A stretch of DNA of 64,000 nt from an uncultured Eubacteriales bacterium (GTDB taxonomy: Bacteria; Bacillota; Clostridia; Oscillospirales; Oscillospiraceae), in assembly GCA_900316745.1 (NCBI GenBank), contig ONEB01000009.1, positions 57,285 through 121,284 of the forward strand. The letters run 5' to 3'. The notes under the pieces were generated by a model. The model did not search any database. It worked only from the letters and a program-made list of their open reading frames with translations, and was not told where the DNA came from. The position numbers and the translations under genes were made by a program. Positions 1-8,870 of this stretch are shown here, one piece after another. The stretch's first letter is position 1. Each line of letters starts with the position of its first letter.

Positions 1-2
1 GC

Positions 3-1709
3 AAGGACAAGTGGAACTTCAACTATGTCGCGGACAACCGCAAGAACTGCTGGGAGTCCGGCACCGCGCCCTGCAAGACCGCGTGCCCGGCGCACATCGC
101 CATCCAGGGCTACATCAAGCTCGCCAAGGAGGGCCGCTATCTCGACGCTCTGAAGCTCATCAAGCAGGATAACCCGTTCCCGTCCGTCTGCGGCTATGTC
201 TGCAACCGCCGCTGCGAGGACGCCTGCACGCGCGGCGCGCTCGACAAGGCCGTCGCCATCGACGAGATCAAAAAGTTCATCGCCGAGCAGGATCTCAAGA
301 GCAAGGATCGCTACATCCCGGAGCCGAAATATCGTCGTCCCGTCGATATCCCCTATGAGCAGAAGGTCGCCGTCATCGGCGCCGGCCCCGCGGGTCTGAG
401 CTGCGCGTACTACCTCGCGAACATGGGCTATCTGAATGTGACCGTGTTTGACCGCAACAAGGAGCCCGGCGGCATGCTCGTCATGGGCATCCCGAGCTAT
501 CGCCTTGACCGCAAGGCGCTCAAGGGCGAGATCGACGTCCTCAAGAAGATGGGCGTCAAGTTCAAGATGAACACCGAGGTGGGCCGCGACATCACCATCG
601 ACAAGCTCCGCAAACAGGGCTACAAGGCGTTCTACGTCGCCATCGGCGCGCAGAAGAGCTCCAAGCTGAATGTTCCTGGCGAGGACCTTTCCGGCGTGTT
701 CGGCGGCGTGGACTTCCTGCGTGAAGTGAACCTCGGCAACAAGCCCGCCGTCGGCAAGAAGTGCGCCGTCATCGGCGGCGGCAACGTCGCGATGGACGTC
801 TGCCGCACGGCTGTCCGTCTGGGCGCTGAGACCTACGTCGTCTATCGCCGCAGCGAGGCCGAGATGCCCGCCGATAAGGAAGAGGTCGCCGAGGCGCTCG
901 AAGAGGGCGTGAAGTTCTGCTACCTCAACGCACCCGTGGAGATCACCGGCACCAAGACCGGCAAGGTCAACGGTCTCAAGGTCGAGATCATGGAGCTGGG
1001 CGAGCCCGACGAGAAGGGAAGAAGAAAGCCCGTCGGCACCGGCAAGTTCGAGACCCTCAAGGTCGACTCCGTCATCAGCGCGGTCGGCCAGGTCATCGAC
1101 TGGGGCGAGCTCGATGTGGGCGCGCTGAAGAGAGGCCAGAAGGGCAACGCCATCGCCGATCCCGTCACCTACCAGACCGAGCAGGACGATATCTTCGTCG
1201 GCGGCGACGTCTACACCGGCCCGAAGTTCGCCATTGACGCGATCGCGGCCGGCCGCGAGGGCGCCGAGTCCATCCACCGCTTCGTCAACGACGGCCAGAG
1301 CCTCACGATCGGCCGTAACCTCCGCGAGTTCTATGAGCTCGATAAGGACAACATCGTCCTCAGCGTCGACTGCTTCGATACGCCTGCCCGCCAGCCGATC
1401 CTGCACGACGCGAAAAAGGCCAAGACCTTCCAGCACGACCGCCTCACCTTTACGGAAGAGCAGGTCAAGGCGGAAGCGTCCCGCTGCCTCGGCTGCGGCG
1501 TGAGCGTCGTCGATCCGAACCGCTGCATCGGCTGCGGCCTGTGCACCACGCGCTGCATGTTCGACGCCATCCACCTGCACCGCGACCATCCGGAGGCCTC
1601 CGAGGGCTTCGTGGCCTGCGAGGACCGCATCCCCGCGCTGCTGCCGTACGTCGCGAAGAAGGCCGGCACCATCGCCATCAAGAAGATGAAGGACGTTGTG
1701 GCGAAGTAA
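3..1709 (+). CDS. FAD/NAD(P)-dependent Fe-S oxidoreductase (GltD-like), 5' partial
   Basis: The frame is open from the first bases, so the gene starts before the window. The visible part opens with a Cys-rich Fe-S segment (motifs CxxxCP and CGYVCxxxCxxxC) typical of glutamate-synthase small-subunit-like flavoproteins. A dinucleotide fold follows (VIGAGPAGLSCAYYLA, FAD), then a second one (VIGGGNVAMDVCRTA, NAD(P)H), and a C-terminal pair of 4Fe-4S motifs (CLGCG and CIGCGLCTTRC). Such proteins pass electrons between NAD(P)H, flavin and ferredoxin-type clusters in the cytoplasm. The extra C-terminal clusters suggest a subunit of a larger redox complex rather than true glutamate synthase, but the partner is not visible. 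A strong terminator follows the stop codon. Confidence 0.88.
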   Translation, partial: KDKWNFNYVADNRKNCWESGTAPCKTACPAHIAIQGYIKLAKEGRYLDALKLIKQDNPFPSVCGYVCNRRCEDACTRGALDKAVAIDEIKKFIAEQDLKSKDRYIPEPKYRRPVDIPYEQKVAVIGAGPAGLSCAYYLANMGYLNVTVFDRNKEPGGMLVMGIPSYRLDRKALKGEIDVLKKMGVKFKMNTEVGRDITIDKLRKQGYKAFYVAIGAQKSSKLNVPGEDLSGVFGGVDFLREVNLGNKPAVGKKCAVIGGGNVAMDVCRTAVRLGAETYVVYRRSEAEMPADKEEVAEALEEGVKFCYLNAPVEITGTKTGKVNGLKVEIMELGEPDEKGRRKPVGTGKFETLKVDSVISAVGQVIDWGELDVGALKRGQKGNAIADPVTYQTEQDDIFVGGDVYTGPKFAIDAIAAGREGAESIHRFVNDGQSLTIGRNLREFYELDKDNIVLSVDCFDTPARQPILHDAKKAKTFQHDRLTFTEEQVKAEASRCLGCGVSVVDPNRCIGCGLCTTRCMFDAIHLHRDHPEASEGFVACEDRIPALLPYVAKKAGTIAIKKMKDVVAK

Positions 1710-1726
1710 TTCCCGCTCTAAGACCC

Positions 1727-1762
1727 AAACATCCCCCTGCAAAACGCAGGGGGATGTTTTTA
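1727..1762 (+). terminator. Intrinsic terminator after the oxidoreductase
   Basis: A 14-bp stem (1727-1740 with 1746-1759), loop of five, and a T run from 1756. It separates the oxidoreductase transcript from hypA. Confidence 0.9.
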
Positions 1763-1836
1763 TGTGACTAACGGTTGAAAATCGCCGCGCGCTGTGCTAC
1801 AATGGCGAAAATGACACAAACAAAGGAGTGCTTACT

Positions 1837-2184
1837 ATGCACGAACTGGGAACCGTTTTCTATGTCCTCGACCGCGTGGAGGAGCTTGTTCAGGAAAATC
1901 ACCTCGAAGAGGTGGGCAGCGTCACGCTGGAGGTCGGCGAGGTCAGCGGCATTATCCCCGAGTATCTCACGGACTGCTGGAAGTGGGCAGTGAAAAAGCG
2001 CACCAAGCCCCTGCAGAACGCCGAGCTGAAGATCGAAAAACTCGAAGCCGTCACCTACTGTCAGGACTGCGAGAAAACATATCCGACCATGAAATACGCC
2101 AAGATCTGTCCCTACTGCAAGAGCGAGCGGACGTATCTCGTCACAGGAAACGAGTATAACATCAAAGAGATCGAAGCCCGATAA
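1837..2184 (+). CDS. hypA: HypA/HybF nickel metallochaperone-like protein
   Basis: The 115-residue protein begins MHELG, and in HypA the N-terminal amine and His2 bind nickel. Two C-terminal CxxC pairs (YCQDC and CPYC) form the zinc site of the family. HypA hands nickel to hydrogenase (with HypB) during metallocentre assembly. The ATG at 1837 is preferred over an in-frame GTG at 1828 because AAAGGAG at 1822-1828 sits eight bases before it and because the MHE start is needed for function. No hydrogenase or other hyp gene is in the window. The gene stands alone between two terminators. Confidence 0.9.
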   Translation: MHELGTVFYVLDRVEELVQENHLEEVGSVTLEVGEVSGIIPEYLTDCWKWAVKKRTKPLQNAELKIEKLEAVTYCQDCEKTYPTMKYAKICPYCKSERTYLVTGNEYNIKEIEAR

Positions 2185-2191
2185 CAAAAAA

Positions 2192-2220
2192 CCCGGAACC
2201 GAACGGTTCCGGGCTTTTTT
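2192..2220. terminator. Bidirectional terminator between hypA and the pseudouridine synthase gene
   Basis: A 9-bp GC-rich stem (2192-2200 with 2205-2213) with T runs on both sides: seven T after it on plus, and an A run before it that is a T run on minus. It lies between convergent genes. Confidence 0.88.
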
Positions 2221-2858
2221 TATGCTTCAAATTCCGTCCACGGCGCAACCGCCGGGGGCTCTTTTTCGAAGAACAGGATCTCGCCTGTCTCCGGGTGGGC
2301 GAAGTGCAGCGCGTGTGACCACAGGGCGATGAAGCCGTTGTCCGGCAGCGTGCTGTATTTTTTATCGCCCCAGAGGGGGAGACCGCGGTGCGAAAACTGG
2401 CAGCGGATCTGGTGTGTGCGGCCGGTCTGGAGGTAGATCTTCACGAGCGAGAGCCCGCGCTCTGCCGCGAGCGTCTCATAGTCGAGCACAGCCTCCTGCA
2501 CGCCCTTGCCGGGCTTTTGCGCCACGTAGGTTTTGCGCTCGTTCGGGTCGCGCGCGAGCAGATCCCGCATCGTGCCTGCCCCGGGCTCCGGCGCGCCGTG
2601 CACGACGGCGAGATAGGTCTTGCCGAAGTCATGCGCGCGGATCTGCTCGGAGAGCTTCGAGGCCGCCTGCGGCGTGCGCGCCAGCACCATCAGCCCCGAT
2701 ACTACGCGGTCTAAGCGGTGCACGGTGCGGACACAGGCATTCTCGTCACCGAGCGCCGCGCGCACGAGCTCCGGCATGCCGCCGGGCTCGTCGGTCGAGA
2801 GCACGCCCGCGGGCTTCACCGCAACCAGAATCTGCTTGTCCTGATACAGAATATCCAC
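2220..2858 (-). CDS. RluA-family RNA pseudouridine synthase
   Basis: The 212-residue protein has the RluA-family catalytic motif HRLDR near residue 47, whose Asp is the nucleophile, and the later TGRTHQIR motif. It lacks an N-terminal S4 domain, so it resembles the short RluA/TruC-like enzymes that modify rRNA or tRNA; the target base cannot be told. The start is GTG at 2858-2856, with GGAGGT six bases upstream. It lies 19 bases downstream of the polyamine transporter gene on the same strand, so it is probably co-transcribed, though the link looks positional rather than functional. Confidence 0.88.
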   Translation of the reverse strand: MDILYQDKQILVAVKPAGVLSTDEPGGMPELVRAALGDENACVRTVHRLDRVVSGLMVLARTPQAASKLSEQIRAHDFGKTYLAVVHGAPEPGAGTMRDLLARDPNERKTYVAQKPGKGVQEAVLDYETLAAERGLSLVKIYLQTGRTHQIRCQFSHRGLPLWGDKKYSTLPDNGFIALWSHALHFAHPETGEILFFEKEPPAVAPWTEFEA

Positions 2859-2877
2859 AGGCGCACCTCCTTGTGTG

Positions 2878-4863
2878 TCAGTTAATCTTTAGGGTTTCCC
2901 ACAATTCGTTCATGTAATCCAGCATTTCCTGCGGGAGCGAGCGGTATGCGTACTTGTTGTAGAGCTCCGAGAAATCGCCGATGTCGGGATAGAGAATCTC
3001 CATGGCGTCCTCGCCGAGCTCCTCGATGTAGTCCTCGTTCTCGTAGACGATGCGGTTCGGGGACGCGTAGTAGATGTACTCCGCGTTCGCCACGGCGGGC
3101 TCTTCGCTCAGCATGTAGTTGATGAAGATCTCCGCCAGCTCCTGATCCTGACAGCCTTTCGGGATGCACATGGCGTCGACGAAGAAGTTTGTCGGCTCAG
3201 GATAGTAGAACTGCAGGTCCACGTTCTCGGACTCGGCGTCCAGCATGATGAAGTAGTCGCCCGCGTAGTATGCGGAGATGGCGGCTTCGCCGGACTCCAT
3301 CATGTTGTAGATCTCGTCCATGACATAGCTCTTGACAAGACCGTGCTGCGCGACGAGATCGCTCAGCGCTGCGTCCCACACGGCGTGGTCCGAGGTGTTC
3401 ACGTCGGCGTTCGCGCGATACATGGCGGTGCCGAAGGCGTCGCGGGGATTGTTAAACTGCAGGATGTTGCCCGCGTACTTCTCGTTCCACATCAGATCCC
3501 AGCTGCCCACGTCGGCGGGATCGACCTGATTCGCGTCATAGATGATGCCGACGATGCCGTAGGTGTAGGGGACGGAGTACAGGTCGTCCGGGTCGTAGTA
3601 GAGGCCCCGGAAGCTCTCGTCGATGTACTCGTAGTTCGGGATGTTCTCAAAGTTCAGCGGCAGGAGCATATCCTCCTCGAGCATGCGCGCGATCATGTAG
3701 TCCGAGGGGACCACAACGTCGTAGCTCACGGCGCCGCTTTTGAGCTTGGCGTACATGTCCTCGTTCGAGGCGTAGGTGTCGTAGTTGACCTTCACGGGCT
3801 GGCCGTAGGTCTCCTCATACCATTCCTCGAACGCCTTGATGGTGTCCAGCGTGTCGTCCGCGCCGTCGGAGATGTATTCGCCCCAGTTGTACACGTTCAG
3901 CACGCGCGGAGGCGGGTGGCTGCCGGCGATGGCGATCACGGCGATCAGAAGCACGACCGCGCCCATGAGACCGGCGACGATCTTCATGCCGCGGGCGTTG
4001 GGGTCCTGCGCCCGGCGGGGCTTGCGCGCCTGCTTTTTGCTGCGCTTTGCCGCGCGCGCCTCGCGGATGCGGCGGCTGTCGTCCTCGTCAACGATGTTCG
4101 TCATCAGAAGCAGCGCGAGGATCGCAAAGAAGATGATCGTCGCGAGGGCGTACATCTTCGGCGTGACGGTTTTCTTCGTCATGTTGTAGATGCGGATCGG
4201 CAGCGTCTGGAAGCCGTTGCCCTGCGTGAAGTAGCTGATCACGAAGTCGTCGAGCGAGAGCGTGAACGCCATCAGCATGCCCGTGATCACGCCCGGGAGA
4301 ATCTCGGGGATCTCCACGCGGAAGAACGCGCGCACCGGCGTGCATCCGAGATCCATCGCGGCCTCCGGCAGGGAGGGGTCCATCTGCTGGAGCTTCGGCA
4401 GCACCTGCAGGATGACGTAGGGCAGACAGAACGTGATGTGCGCGATGAGCATCGTCCAGAAGCTCAGACTCGTCGCGAGCCCGAACAGCTGTCCCACGAA
4501 CACGAACATGAGCATCAGCGAGATGCCGGTGATGATGTCCGGGTTCATCATGGGGATGTTCGTCACGGTGTCGAGCGCGGCCTTGAGATATCTTTTGCGC
4601 AGCCGGTTGATGCCGACGGCGGCAGCCGTGCCCATCACGGTGGAGATGATCGAGGCGCATACGGCGAGGATGAGCGTGTTTTCCAGCGCGCGCAGCGTCT
4701 CCGCGTCGCGAAACAGCTCCTTGTACCAGTGCAGCGAGAATTCCGAGAACACGGAAAGACTCTTGGCACTGTTGAAGCTGAACACGAGCAGGATCAGAAT
4801 CGGCGCGAAGAGGAAGAGAAAGACCAGCGCGGTGTAGATCTTGGCGGCGGGTTTCATTTTCAT
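2878..4863 (-). CDS. potCD: Spermidine/putrescine ABC importer, fused permease and substrate-binding protein (PotC-PotD)
   Basis: One 661-residue frame joins two proteins that are separate in E. coli. Residues 1 to about 265 are a PotC-like permease with six predicted membrane helices and the EAA loop (EAAMDLGCTP) that contacts the ATPase. After a basic linker (about 265-285) and another hydrophobic helix, residues from about 315 form a PotD-like binding protein (NWGEYI... start, LDAIL-type ligand fold) that would sit outside the cell tethered to the membrane. The ATG at 4863 is chosen over a GTG at 4872 because GGAGGT (4871-4876) lies seven bases before it. The gene starts one base after potB ends. 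No frame interruption is seen. Confidence 0.93.
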   Translation of the reverse strand: MKMKPAAKIYTALVFLFLFAPILILLVFSFNSAKSLSVFSEFSLHWYKELFRDAETLRALENTLILAVCASIISTVMGTAAAVGINRLRKRYLKAALDTVTNIPMMNPDIITGISLMLMFVFVGQLFGLATSLSFWTMLIAHITFCLPYVILQVLPKLQQMDPSLPEAAMDLGCTPVRAFFRVEIPEILPGVITGMLMAFTLSLDDFVISYFTQGNGFQTLPIRIYNMTKKTVTPKMYALATIIFFAILALLLMTNIVDEDDSRRIREARAAKRSKKQARKPRRAQDPNARGMKIVAGLMGAVVLLIAVIAIAGSHPPPRVLNVYNWGEYISDGADDTLDTIKAFEEWYEETYGQPVKVNYDTYASNEDMYAKLKSGAVSYDVVVPSDYMIARMLEEDMLLPLNFENIPNYEYIDESFRGLYYDPDDLYSVPYTYGIVGIIYDANQVDPADVGSWDLMWNEKYAGNILQFNNPRDAFGTAMYRANADVNTSDHAVWDAALSDLVAQHGLVKSYVMDEIYNMMESGEAAISAYYAGDYFIMLDAESENVDLQFYYPEPTNFFVDAMCIPKGCQDQELAEIFINYMLSEEPAVANAEYIYYASPNRIVYENEDYIEELGEDAMEILYPDIGDFSELYNKYAYRSLPQEMLDYMNELWETLKIN

Positions 4864-4864
4864 C

Positions 4865-5752
4865 TTACACACCTCCCTGCACGCGGCTGTCGGTATAGCG
4901 CTTCATCAGCGCCATGGCGATCAGCAGAATGACCATCAGGATAAACGCGATGGCGGCGGCGAAGTGGAGGTTGTTTGCCACATACTGGCCCTCAATGGCG
5001 TCGCCGATGAGGAAGAACTTGCCGTTGCCGAGCTTTTGCGAAATGTAGAACGTGCTGATCGAGGGGATGAGCACCATCGTCACGCCCGAGACGACGCCCG
5101 GCAGACTCAGCGGGAACACGACGCGGCGCAGCGTGGAGATGCTGTTGCAGCCGAGATCGTGCGCCGCCTCCAGCAGGCGGTCGTCCATCTTCGCCATGAT
5201 GGAGTAGATCGGCAGGATCATGTAGGGAAGATAGTCATACACCATGCCGATCACGACGGCGCTCTCCGTGCCGATGATCTTGGCGCGGCCGAGTCCCAGT
5301 GCGGCGAAGAGATTGTTCAGCAGCCCCTTGTCCTGCAGGATCGTCATCCACGCATAGGTGCGGATGAGGAAGTTCATCCACATCGGGATCATGATGAGCG
5401 TGATGATCATCTTCTGCGCGCGCGGCTGGGCGCGGGCGATGATGTAGGCGATCGGATAGCCGATGATGAGGCACACGATCGTGGAGATCACGGCGAGCTT
5501 CACCGAACGCCAGAAGATCACCATGTAGGTGTGCACAGTCTGCGTCGAGCCGTCGTCCGCGGTGATCACGGACGTGGCGTTGAAGAACTTTGCGATGTTG
5601 TCAAAGGTGAAGTGCATATTGTTGTCCGTGAACGCGTAGTACGCCACGAAAACGAGCGGCACGAGAATGAACAGCATCGCCCACAGACTGTACGGCGCGA
5701 GCGTCAGCCGCGTCACAAGCGAGGAGCGGTTTTCCCGCCTGGGTCTGCTCAT
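4865..5752 (-). CDS. potB: Spermidine/putrescine ABC transporter permease PotB
   Basis: The 295-residue membrane protein has about six helices and the permease EAA loop ([10 protein letters not shown]) that docks onto PotA. It pairs with the PotC half of the next gene to form the transmembrane channel. The frame stays open upstream into potA, but the family match begins at MSRPRREN, and this ATG overlaps the potA stop by four bases (ATGA), which indicates translational coupling. Confidence 0.95.
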   Translation of the reverse strand: MSRPRRENRSSLVTRLTLAPYSLWAMLFILVPLVFVAYYAFTDNNMHFTFDNIAKFFNATSVITADDGSTQTVHTYMVIFWRSVKLAVISTIVCLIIGYPIAYIIARAQPRAQKMIITLIMIPMWMNFLIRTYAWMTILQDKGLLNNLFAALGLGRAKIIGTESAVVIGMVYDYLPYMILPIYSIMAKMDDRLLEAAHDLGCNSISTLRRVVFPLSLPGVVSGVTMVLIPSISTFYISQKLGNGKFFLIGDAIEGQYVANNLHFAAAIAFILMVILLIAMALMKRYTDSRVQGGV

Positions 5753-6876
5753 TCGTCTTCCTCGCTTTCCGCGTCGGAGAGCTCGTCGAGCTCCATCGAG
5801 AACGAGGAGTAGTCGCCGAACATGCCGGAGTACTCGCTCTTTTTCATGATGTGGATCGCGTCCGGCTCGATGAACAGGCCGATCTCGCTGCCCTCGGCGC
5901 AGTAGTCCGTGGTCTGGATCATCCACTTAAAGCCGTTGATGTCCACGATGATCTCATAGTGCACGCCCATGAACGTGACCGACGTGACCGTGCCCTGGAG
6001 CATGCCCTTTTCCCGGGGAACGATGTCCACGTCCTCCGGACGGACGACGACGTCCACGGCCTCGTTTTTGCCGAAGCCCTTGTCCACGCACTCGAACGTG
6101 TGACCCGAGAACGTCACGCGGAAGTCCTCGCGCATGATGCCGTCGACGATGTTGCTCTCGCCGATGAAGTCCGCGACGAAGGCGTTTTTCGGCTCGTTGT
6201 AGATATCCGTCGGCGTGCCGATCTGCTGGATGCGGCCCTCGGACATGACGACGATCGTGTCGGACATGCTCAGCGCCTCCTCCTGATCGTGCGTGACGAA
6301 CACGAACGTGATGCCGGTGGCCTTCTGGATGTTTTTGAGCTCCTGCTGCATGTCCTTGCGGAGCTTTAAGTCGAGCGCGCCGAGCGGCTCGTCGAGCAGG
6401 AGCACCTGCGGGTGGCTCACAAGGGCGCGGGCGATGGCGACGCGCTGCTGCTGTCCGCCGGACAGGCGCGTGACGTTGCGCTTTTCAAAGCCCGTGAGCT
6501 TCACAAGGCGCAGCATCTCCGTGACCTTCTCCTCAATCTCGCCGCGCGGCACTTTCTTTTCCCGGAGCGGGAACGCCACGTTGTCGAACACGTTCAGATG
6601 CGGGAACAGGGCGTAGCGCTGGAACACGGTGTTGACGTTGCGCTTGTGCGCCGGCACGTCGTTGATCCGATCACCGAGAAACATCACGTCGCCGGTGTCG
6701 GGCGTCTCAAAGCCGCCGATGATGCGCAGCGTCGTGGTCTTGCCGCAGCCGGAGGGGCCGAGCAGCGTCAGAAACTCGTTGCCATAGATATACAGGTGAA
6801 TGTCGTCGAGAACCTTGTTCCCGTCGTAGGACTTGGAGATATTCTTGAGCTCAATGATCTTCTTGTTTTTGTCCAT
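5749..6876 (-). CDS. potA: Spermidine/putrescine ABC transporter ATP-binding protein PotA
   Basis: The 375-residue ATPase has Walker [10 protein letters not shown], signature LSGGQQQR and Walker B VLLLDEP, followed by the switch His in FVTHDQEEA and a C-terminal TOBE-type regulatory domain. It drives polyamine uptake with PotB and PotCD. The start MDKNKK at 6876 has an AAGGAAG site just upstream; the upstream extension of the open frame is not family-like. It is the first gene of the potA-potB-potCD-rluA operon. An intrinsic terminator lies about 35 bases before its start codon, so expression may depend on readthrough. Confidence 0.95.
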   Translation of the reverse strand: MDKNKKIIELKNISKSYDGNKVLDDIHLYIYGNEFLTLLGPSGCGKTTTLRIIGGFETPDTGDVMFLGDRINDVPAHKRNVNTVFQRYALFPHLNVFDNVAFPLREKKVPRGEIEEKVTEMLRLVKLTGFEKRNVTRLSGGQQQRVAIARALVSHPQVLLLDEPLGALDLKLRKDMQQELKNIQKATGITFVFVTHDQEEALSMSDTIVVMSEGRIQQIGTPTDIYNEPKNAFVADFIGESNIVDGIMREDFRVTFSGHTFECVDKGFGKNEAVDVVVRPEDVDIVPREKGMLQGTVTSVTFMGVHYEIIVDINGFKWMIQTTDYCAEGSEIGLFIEPDAIHIMKKSEYSGMFGDYSSFSMELDELSDAESEEDE

Positions 6877-6909
6877 GTTTCTTCCTTCCCGCGCGGCTGA
6901 ATGGAGCAA

Positions 6910-6948
6910 TAAAAAAGCAAGCTGTCCGGATACGCGCCGGAAGCTTGC
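6910..6948 (-). terminator. Intrinsic terminator in front of potA (attenuator or end of an ncRNA)
   Basis: Read on minus, GCAAGCT pairs with AGCTTGC and CCGG with CCGG, followed by a run of T. It lies between a strong minus-strand promoter and potA. It therefore either ends an independent RNA or acts as an attenuator of the pot operon. Confidence 0.8.
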
Positions 6949-7003
6949 ACAATCAGCCCGCCCCACGCCGGGTATACCGACACAGGGAGGGGATATTCAT
7001 GGG

Positions 7004-7224
7004 TTTAGAGTCTTTGCAGCAAAGATTGCTTTACCTACTCTTATTGACCATTTCACAAGTTCGCGGGCGCGACCCGCCTTATAAAACTCGAGCTTTTAAC
7101 TCCATCAATAAGGCAACATAAAGTTGCCACCGCGCTCATGCGGTATTCGGCATTCGACCCGGCTGTCCGTGTGGCCTTGGCTCGCAAAAGCGAGCGGTCG
7201 CATCTTGCTTCGGAAGACTCTAAA
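7004..7224 (-). ncRNA. Candidate structured RNA upstream of potA
   Basis: No plausible gene covers 6877-7417. On minus, an 11-base segment (7224-7214, TTTAGAGTCTT) pairs exactly with 7014-7004 (AAGACTCTAAA), closing a domain of about 221 nt. Inside are at least four good hairpins: GCTCGC/GCGAGC with a TTTT loop, GGCAAC/GTTGCC, GCGGG/CCCGC and AGCAA/TTGCT. A promoter lies just upstream and an intrinsic terminator downstream. The size and the closed multi-hairpin form would fit a known large RNA class such as the raiA motif, or a long leader regulating potA. I could not match conserved bases to a class from memory. Confidence 0.6.
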
Positions 7225-7260
7225 TGAAAACAGAGCTGAATTTTCCAATTGAGACGCTTT

Positions 7261-7289
7261 ATTTTAGCAAAGTTCGACAGCGATGTCAA
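7261..7289 (-). promoter_or_regulatory. Sigma-A-type promoter for the RNA/pot transcript
   Basis: On minus: -35 TTGACA (7289-7284), 17-base spacer, -10 TAAAAT (7266-7261). It reads into the structured RNA and then towards potA, and is divergent from the sirtuin promoter. Confidence 0.75.
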
Positions 7290-7338
7290 TGCGAAATTCA
7301 TTTAAAATGAAGTGGATCTGATTTTCTGTCAAAATCGC

Positions 7339-7367
7339 TTGCACCCTCTGTTCATACGGTGTATAAT
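7339..7367 (+). promoter_or_regulatory. Sigma-A-type promoter for the sirtuin operon
   Basis: -35 TTGCAC (7339-7344), 17-base spacer, -10 TATAAT (7362-7367), about 50 bases before the sirtuin start codon. Confidence 0.8.
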
Positions 7368-7417
7368 ATGGTGATTTATCATGCGAAAAGTGTGTTTCTG
7401 GAAAGGAGCGGTACAGC

Positions 7418-8134
7418 ATGGACGAAGGCATTCAGAAATTGAAGCAGATCGTTGCCGAGAGCGACAATATCGTCTTTTTCGGCGGCGCGGGCGTCTCGAC
7501 CGAGAGCGGCATCCCCGACTTTCGCAGCGTGGACGGCCTGTATAACCAGCAGTACAAGTACCCGCCGGAGACCATTCTGAGCCATTCGTTCTTTGCAGCG
7601 AACCCGGAGGAATACTATAAATTCCACCGCGCCAAGCTCGTCGTGGACGGCGTGAAGCCGAACCGCGCACACCTAAAGCTCGCCGAGCTCGAGCAGCAGG
7701 GCAAGCTCCGTGCCGTCATCACGCAGAACATCGACGGCCTGCACCAGGCGGCGGGCAGCAAGAACGTTCTGGAGCTGCACGGCAGCATCCTGCGCGCCTA
7801 CTGCTCGCGCTGCGGCAGACCGTACCCCGCCGACGTCATCAACCACGGCGAGGGCGTGCCGAAGTGCGACTGCGGCGGCGTGATCCGTCCGGACATCGTG
7901 CTGTATGAGGAGTGCCTGGATGAAAAGGTGCTCGAGACGTCCATCCACTTCATCCGTCAGGCGGACGTGCTCATCGTCGGCGGCACGAGTCTCGCGGTCT
8001 ATCCCGCGGCAGGGCTCATCAACTACTATCGCGGGGACAAGCTCGTGCTCGTCAATCGCAGCGCCACGCCCTACGACAGCGCGGCAAACCTGATCATCCA
8101 TGAGAAGATCGGGGATGTATTTTCACAGCTTTAA
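7418..8134 (+). CDS. NAD-dependent protein deacylase, sirtuin (Sir2/CobB family)
   Basis: The 238-residue protein carries the Sir2 signature in order: [15 protein letters not shown] (NAD binding), TQNIDGLH with the following catalytic HG, a zinc-binding pair of Cys motifs (CSRCG and CDCGG), [12 protein letters not shown] and the VNRS nucleotide motif. These enzymes remove acetyl or longer acyl groups from lysines using NAD in the cytoplasm. GGAG lies at a normal distance before the ATG. It is followed after 12 bases by the tagA-like gene and then tmk, a likely operon with no obvious common task. Confidence 0.95.
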   Translation: MDEGIQKLKQIVAESDNIVFFGGAGVSTESGIPDFRSVDGLYNQQYKYPPETILSHSFFAANPEEYYKFHRAKLVVDGVKPNRAHLKLAELEQQGKLRAVITQNIDGLHQAAGSKNVLELHGSILRAYCSRCGRPYPADVINHGEGVPKCDCGGVIRPDIVLYEECLDEKVLETSIHFIRQADVLIVGGTSLAVYPAAGLINYYRGDKLVLVNRSATPYDSAANLIIHEKIGDVFSQL

Positions 8135-8146
8135 CGGAGGATCGTT

Positions 8147-8869
8147 ATGCGGATCGATGTCCTGGGTGTCGGCTTTGACAGCCTGACAATTGAAGAAGCC
8201 GTAACCCGCGCGAAAGCGCTCATGACCGAGCGCCGCGCCGCCTATGTGGTCACGCCGAACCCCGAGATCGTCATGGCCTGCCGCGAGCGCTTGGAGACGA
8301 TGCAGGCGGTGAACGCCGCCGACCTCGTCCTGCCGGACGGCATCGGCGTCATCTACGGCGCGCGCATCCTCGGCACACCGCTGAAAACAAAGCTGCCCGG
8401 CATTGATTTTATCCAGGCGCTCATGGCGGATATGGCCAAAGAGGGGAAGAGCGTGTTTCTTCTCGGTGCCAAGCCCGGCGTCGCGGAGGCCGCGGTGGAA
8501 AAGCTCAAAGCGCAGTACCCCGGCCTCGCCGTCGTCGGCACGCAGGATGGCTATTTCAAAGACGACGCGCCCGTCGTCGAGGCGGTGAACGCCGCGCGGC
8601 CTGACCTGCTGCTCGTCTGCCTCGGCGCGCCGAAGCAGGAGCTCTGGATGCAGCGCAATCAGAGCCTGCTGAATGTCGGCCTCATGGCGGGCCTCGGCGG
8701 CAGCCTCGATGTGTTCGCCGGAAACGTCCGGCGCGCGCCGAAGGCGTTTCAGCGGCTGGGGCTGGAGTGGCTCTACCGCCTGATGAAAGAGCCGAAGCGC
8801 ATCGGGCGCATGATGAAGCTTCCCAAATTCCTCTTTGCCTGCATCGGCAAAAAACTGAGAGGTCGGTAA
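8147..8869 (+). CDS. WecG/TagA/CpsF family glycosyltransferase
   Basis: The 240-residue protein matches the family of N-acetylmannosaminyltransferases that add the second sugar to undecaprenyl-linked GlcNAc in wall teichoic acid or polysaccharide synthesis. Visible signatures are TPNPEIVM near the N terminus, LPDGIGV, the FLLGAKPGVAE loop and the CLGAPKQE motif. A GGAGG site precedes the ATG. The basic C-terminal tail fits membrane-surface attachment. No other teichoic acid gene is nearby, so the exact polymer is unknown. Confidence 0.9.
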   Translation: MRIDVLGVGFDSLTIEEAVTRAKALMTERRAAYVVTPNPEIVMACRERLETMQAVNAADLVLPDGIGVIYGARILGTPLKTKLPGIDFIQALMADMAKEGKSVFLLGAKPGVAEAAVEKLKAQYPGLAVVGTQDGYFKDDAPVVEAVNAARPDLLLVCLGAPKQELWMQRNQSLLNVGLMAGLGGSLDVFAGNVRRAPKAFQRLGLEWLYRLMKEPKRIGRMMKLPKFLFACIGKKLRGR

Positions 8870-8870
8870 T

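Noticed and set aside
3343-5812. Long open frames opposite to potB and potCD
   Set aside because: GC-rich antisense shadows with low-complexity His/Asp/Val/Arg composition; the minus-strand transport genes are certain.
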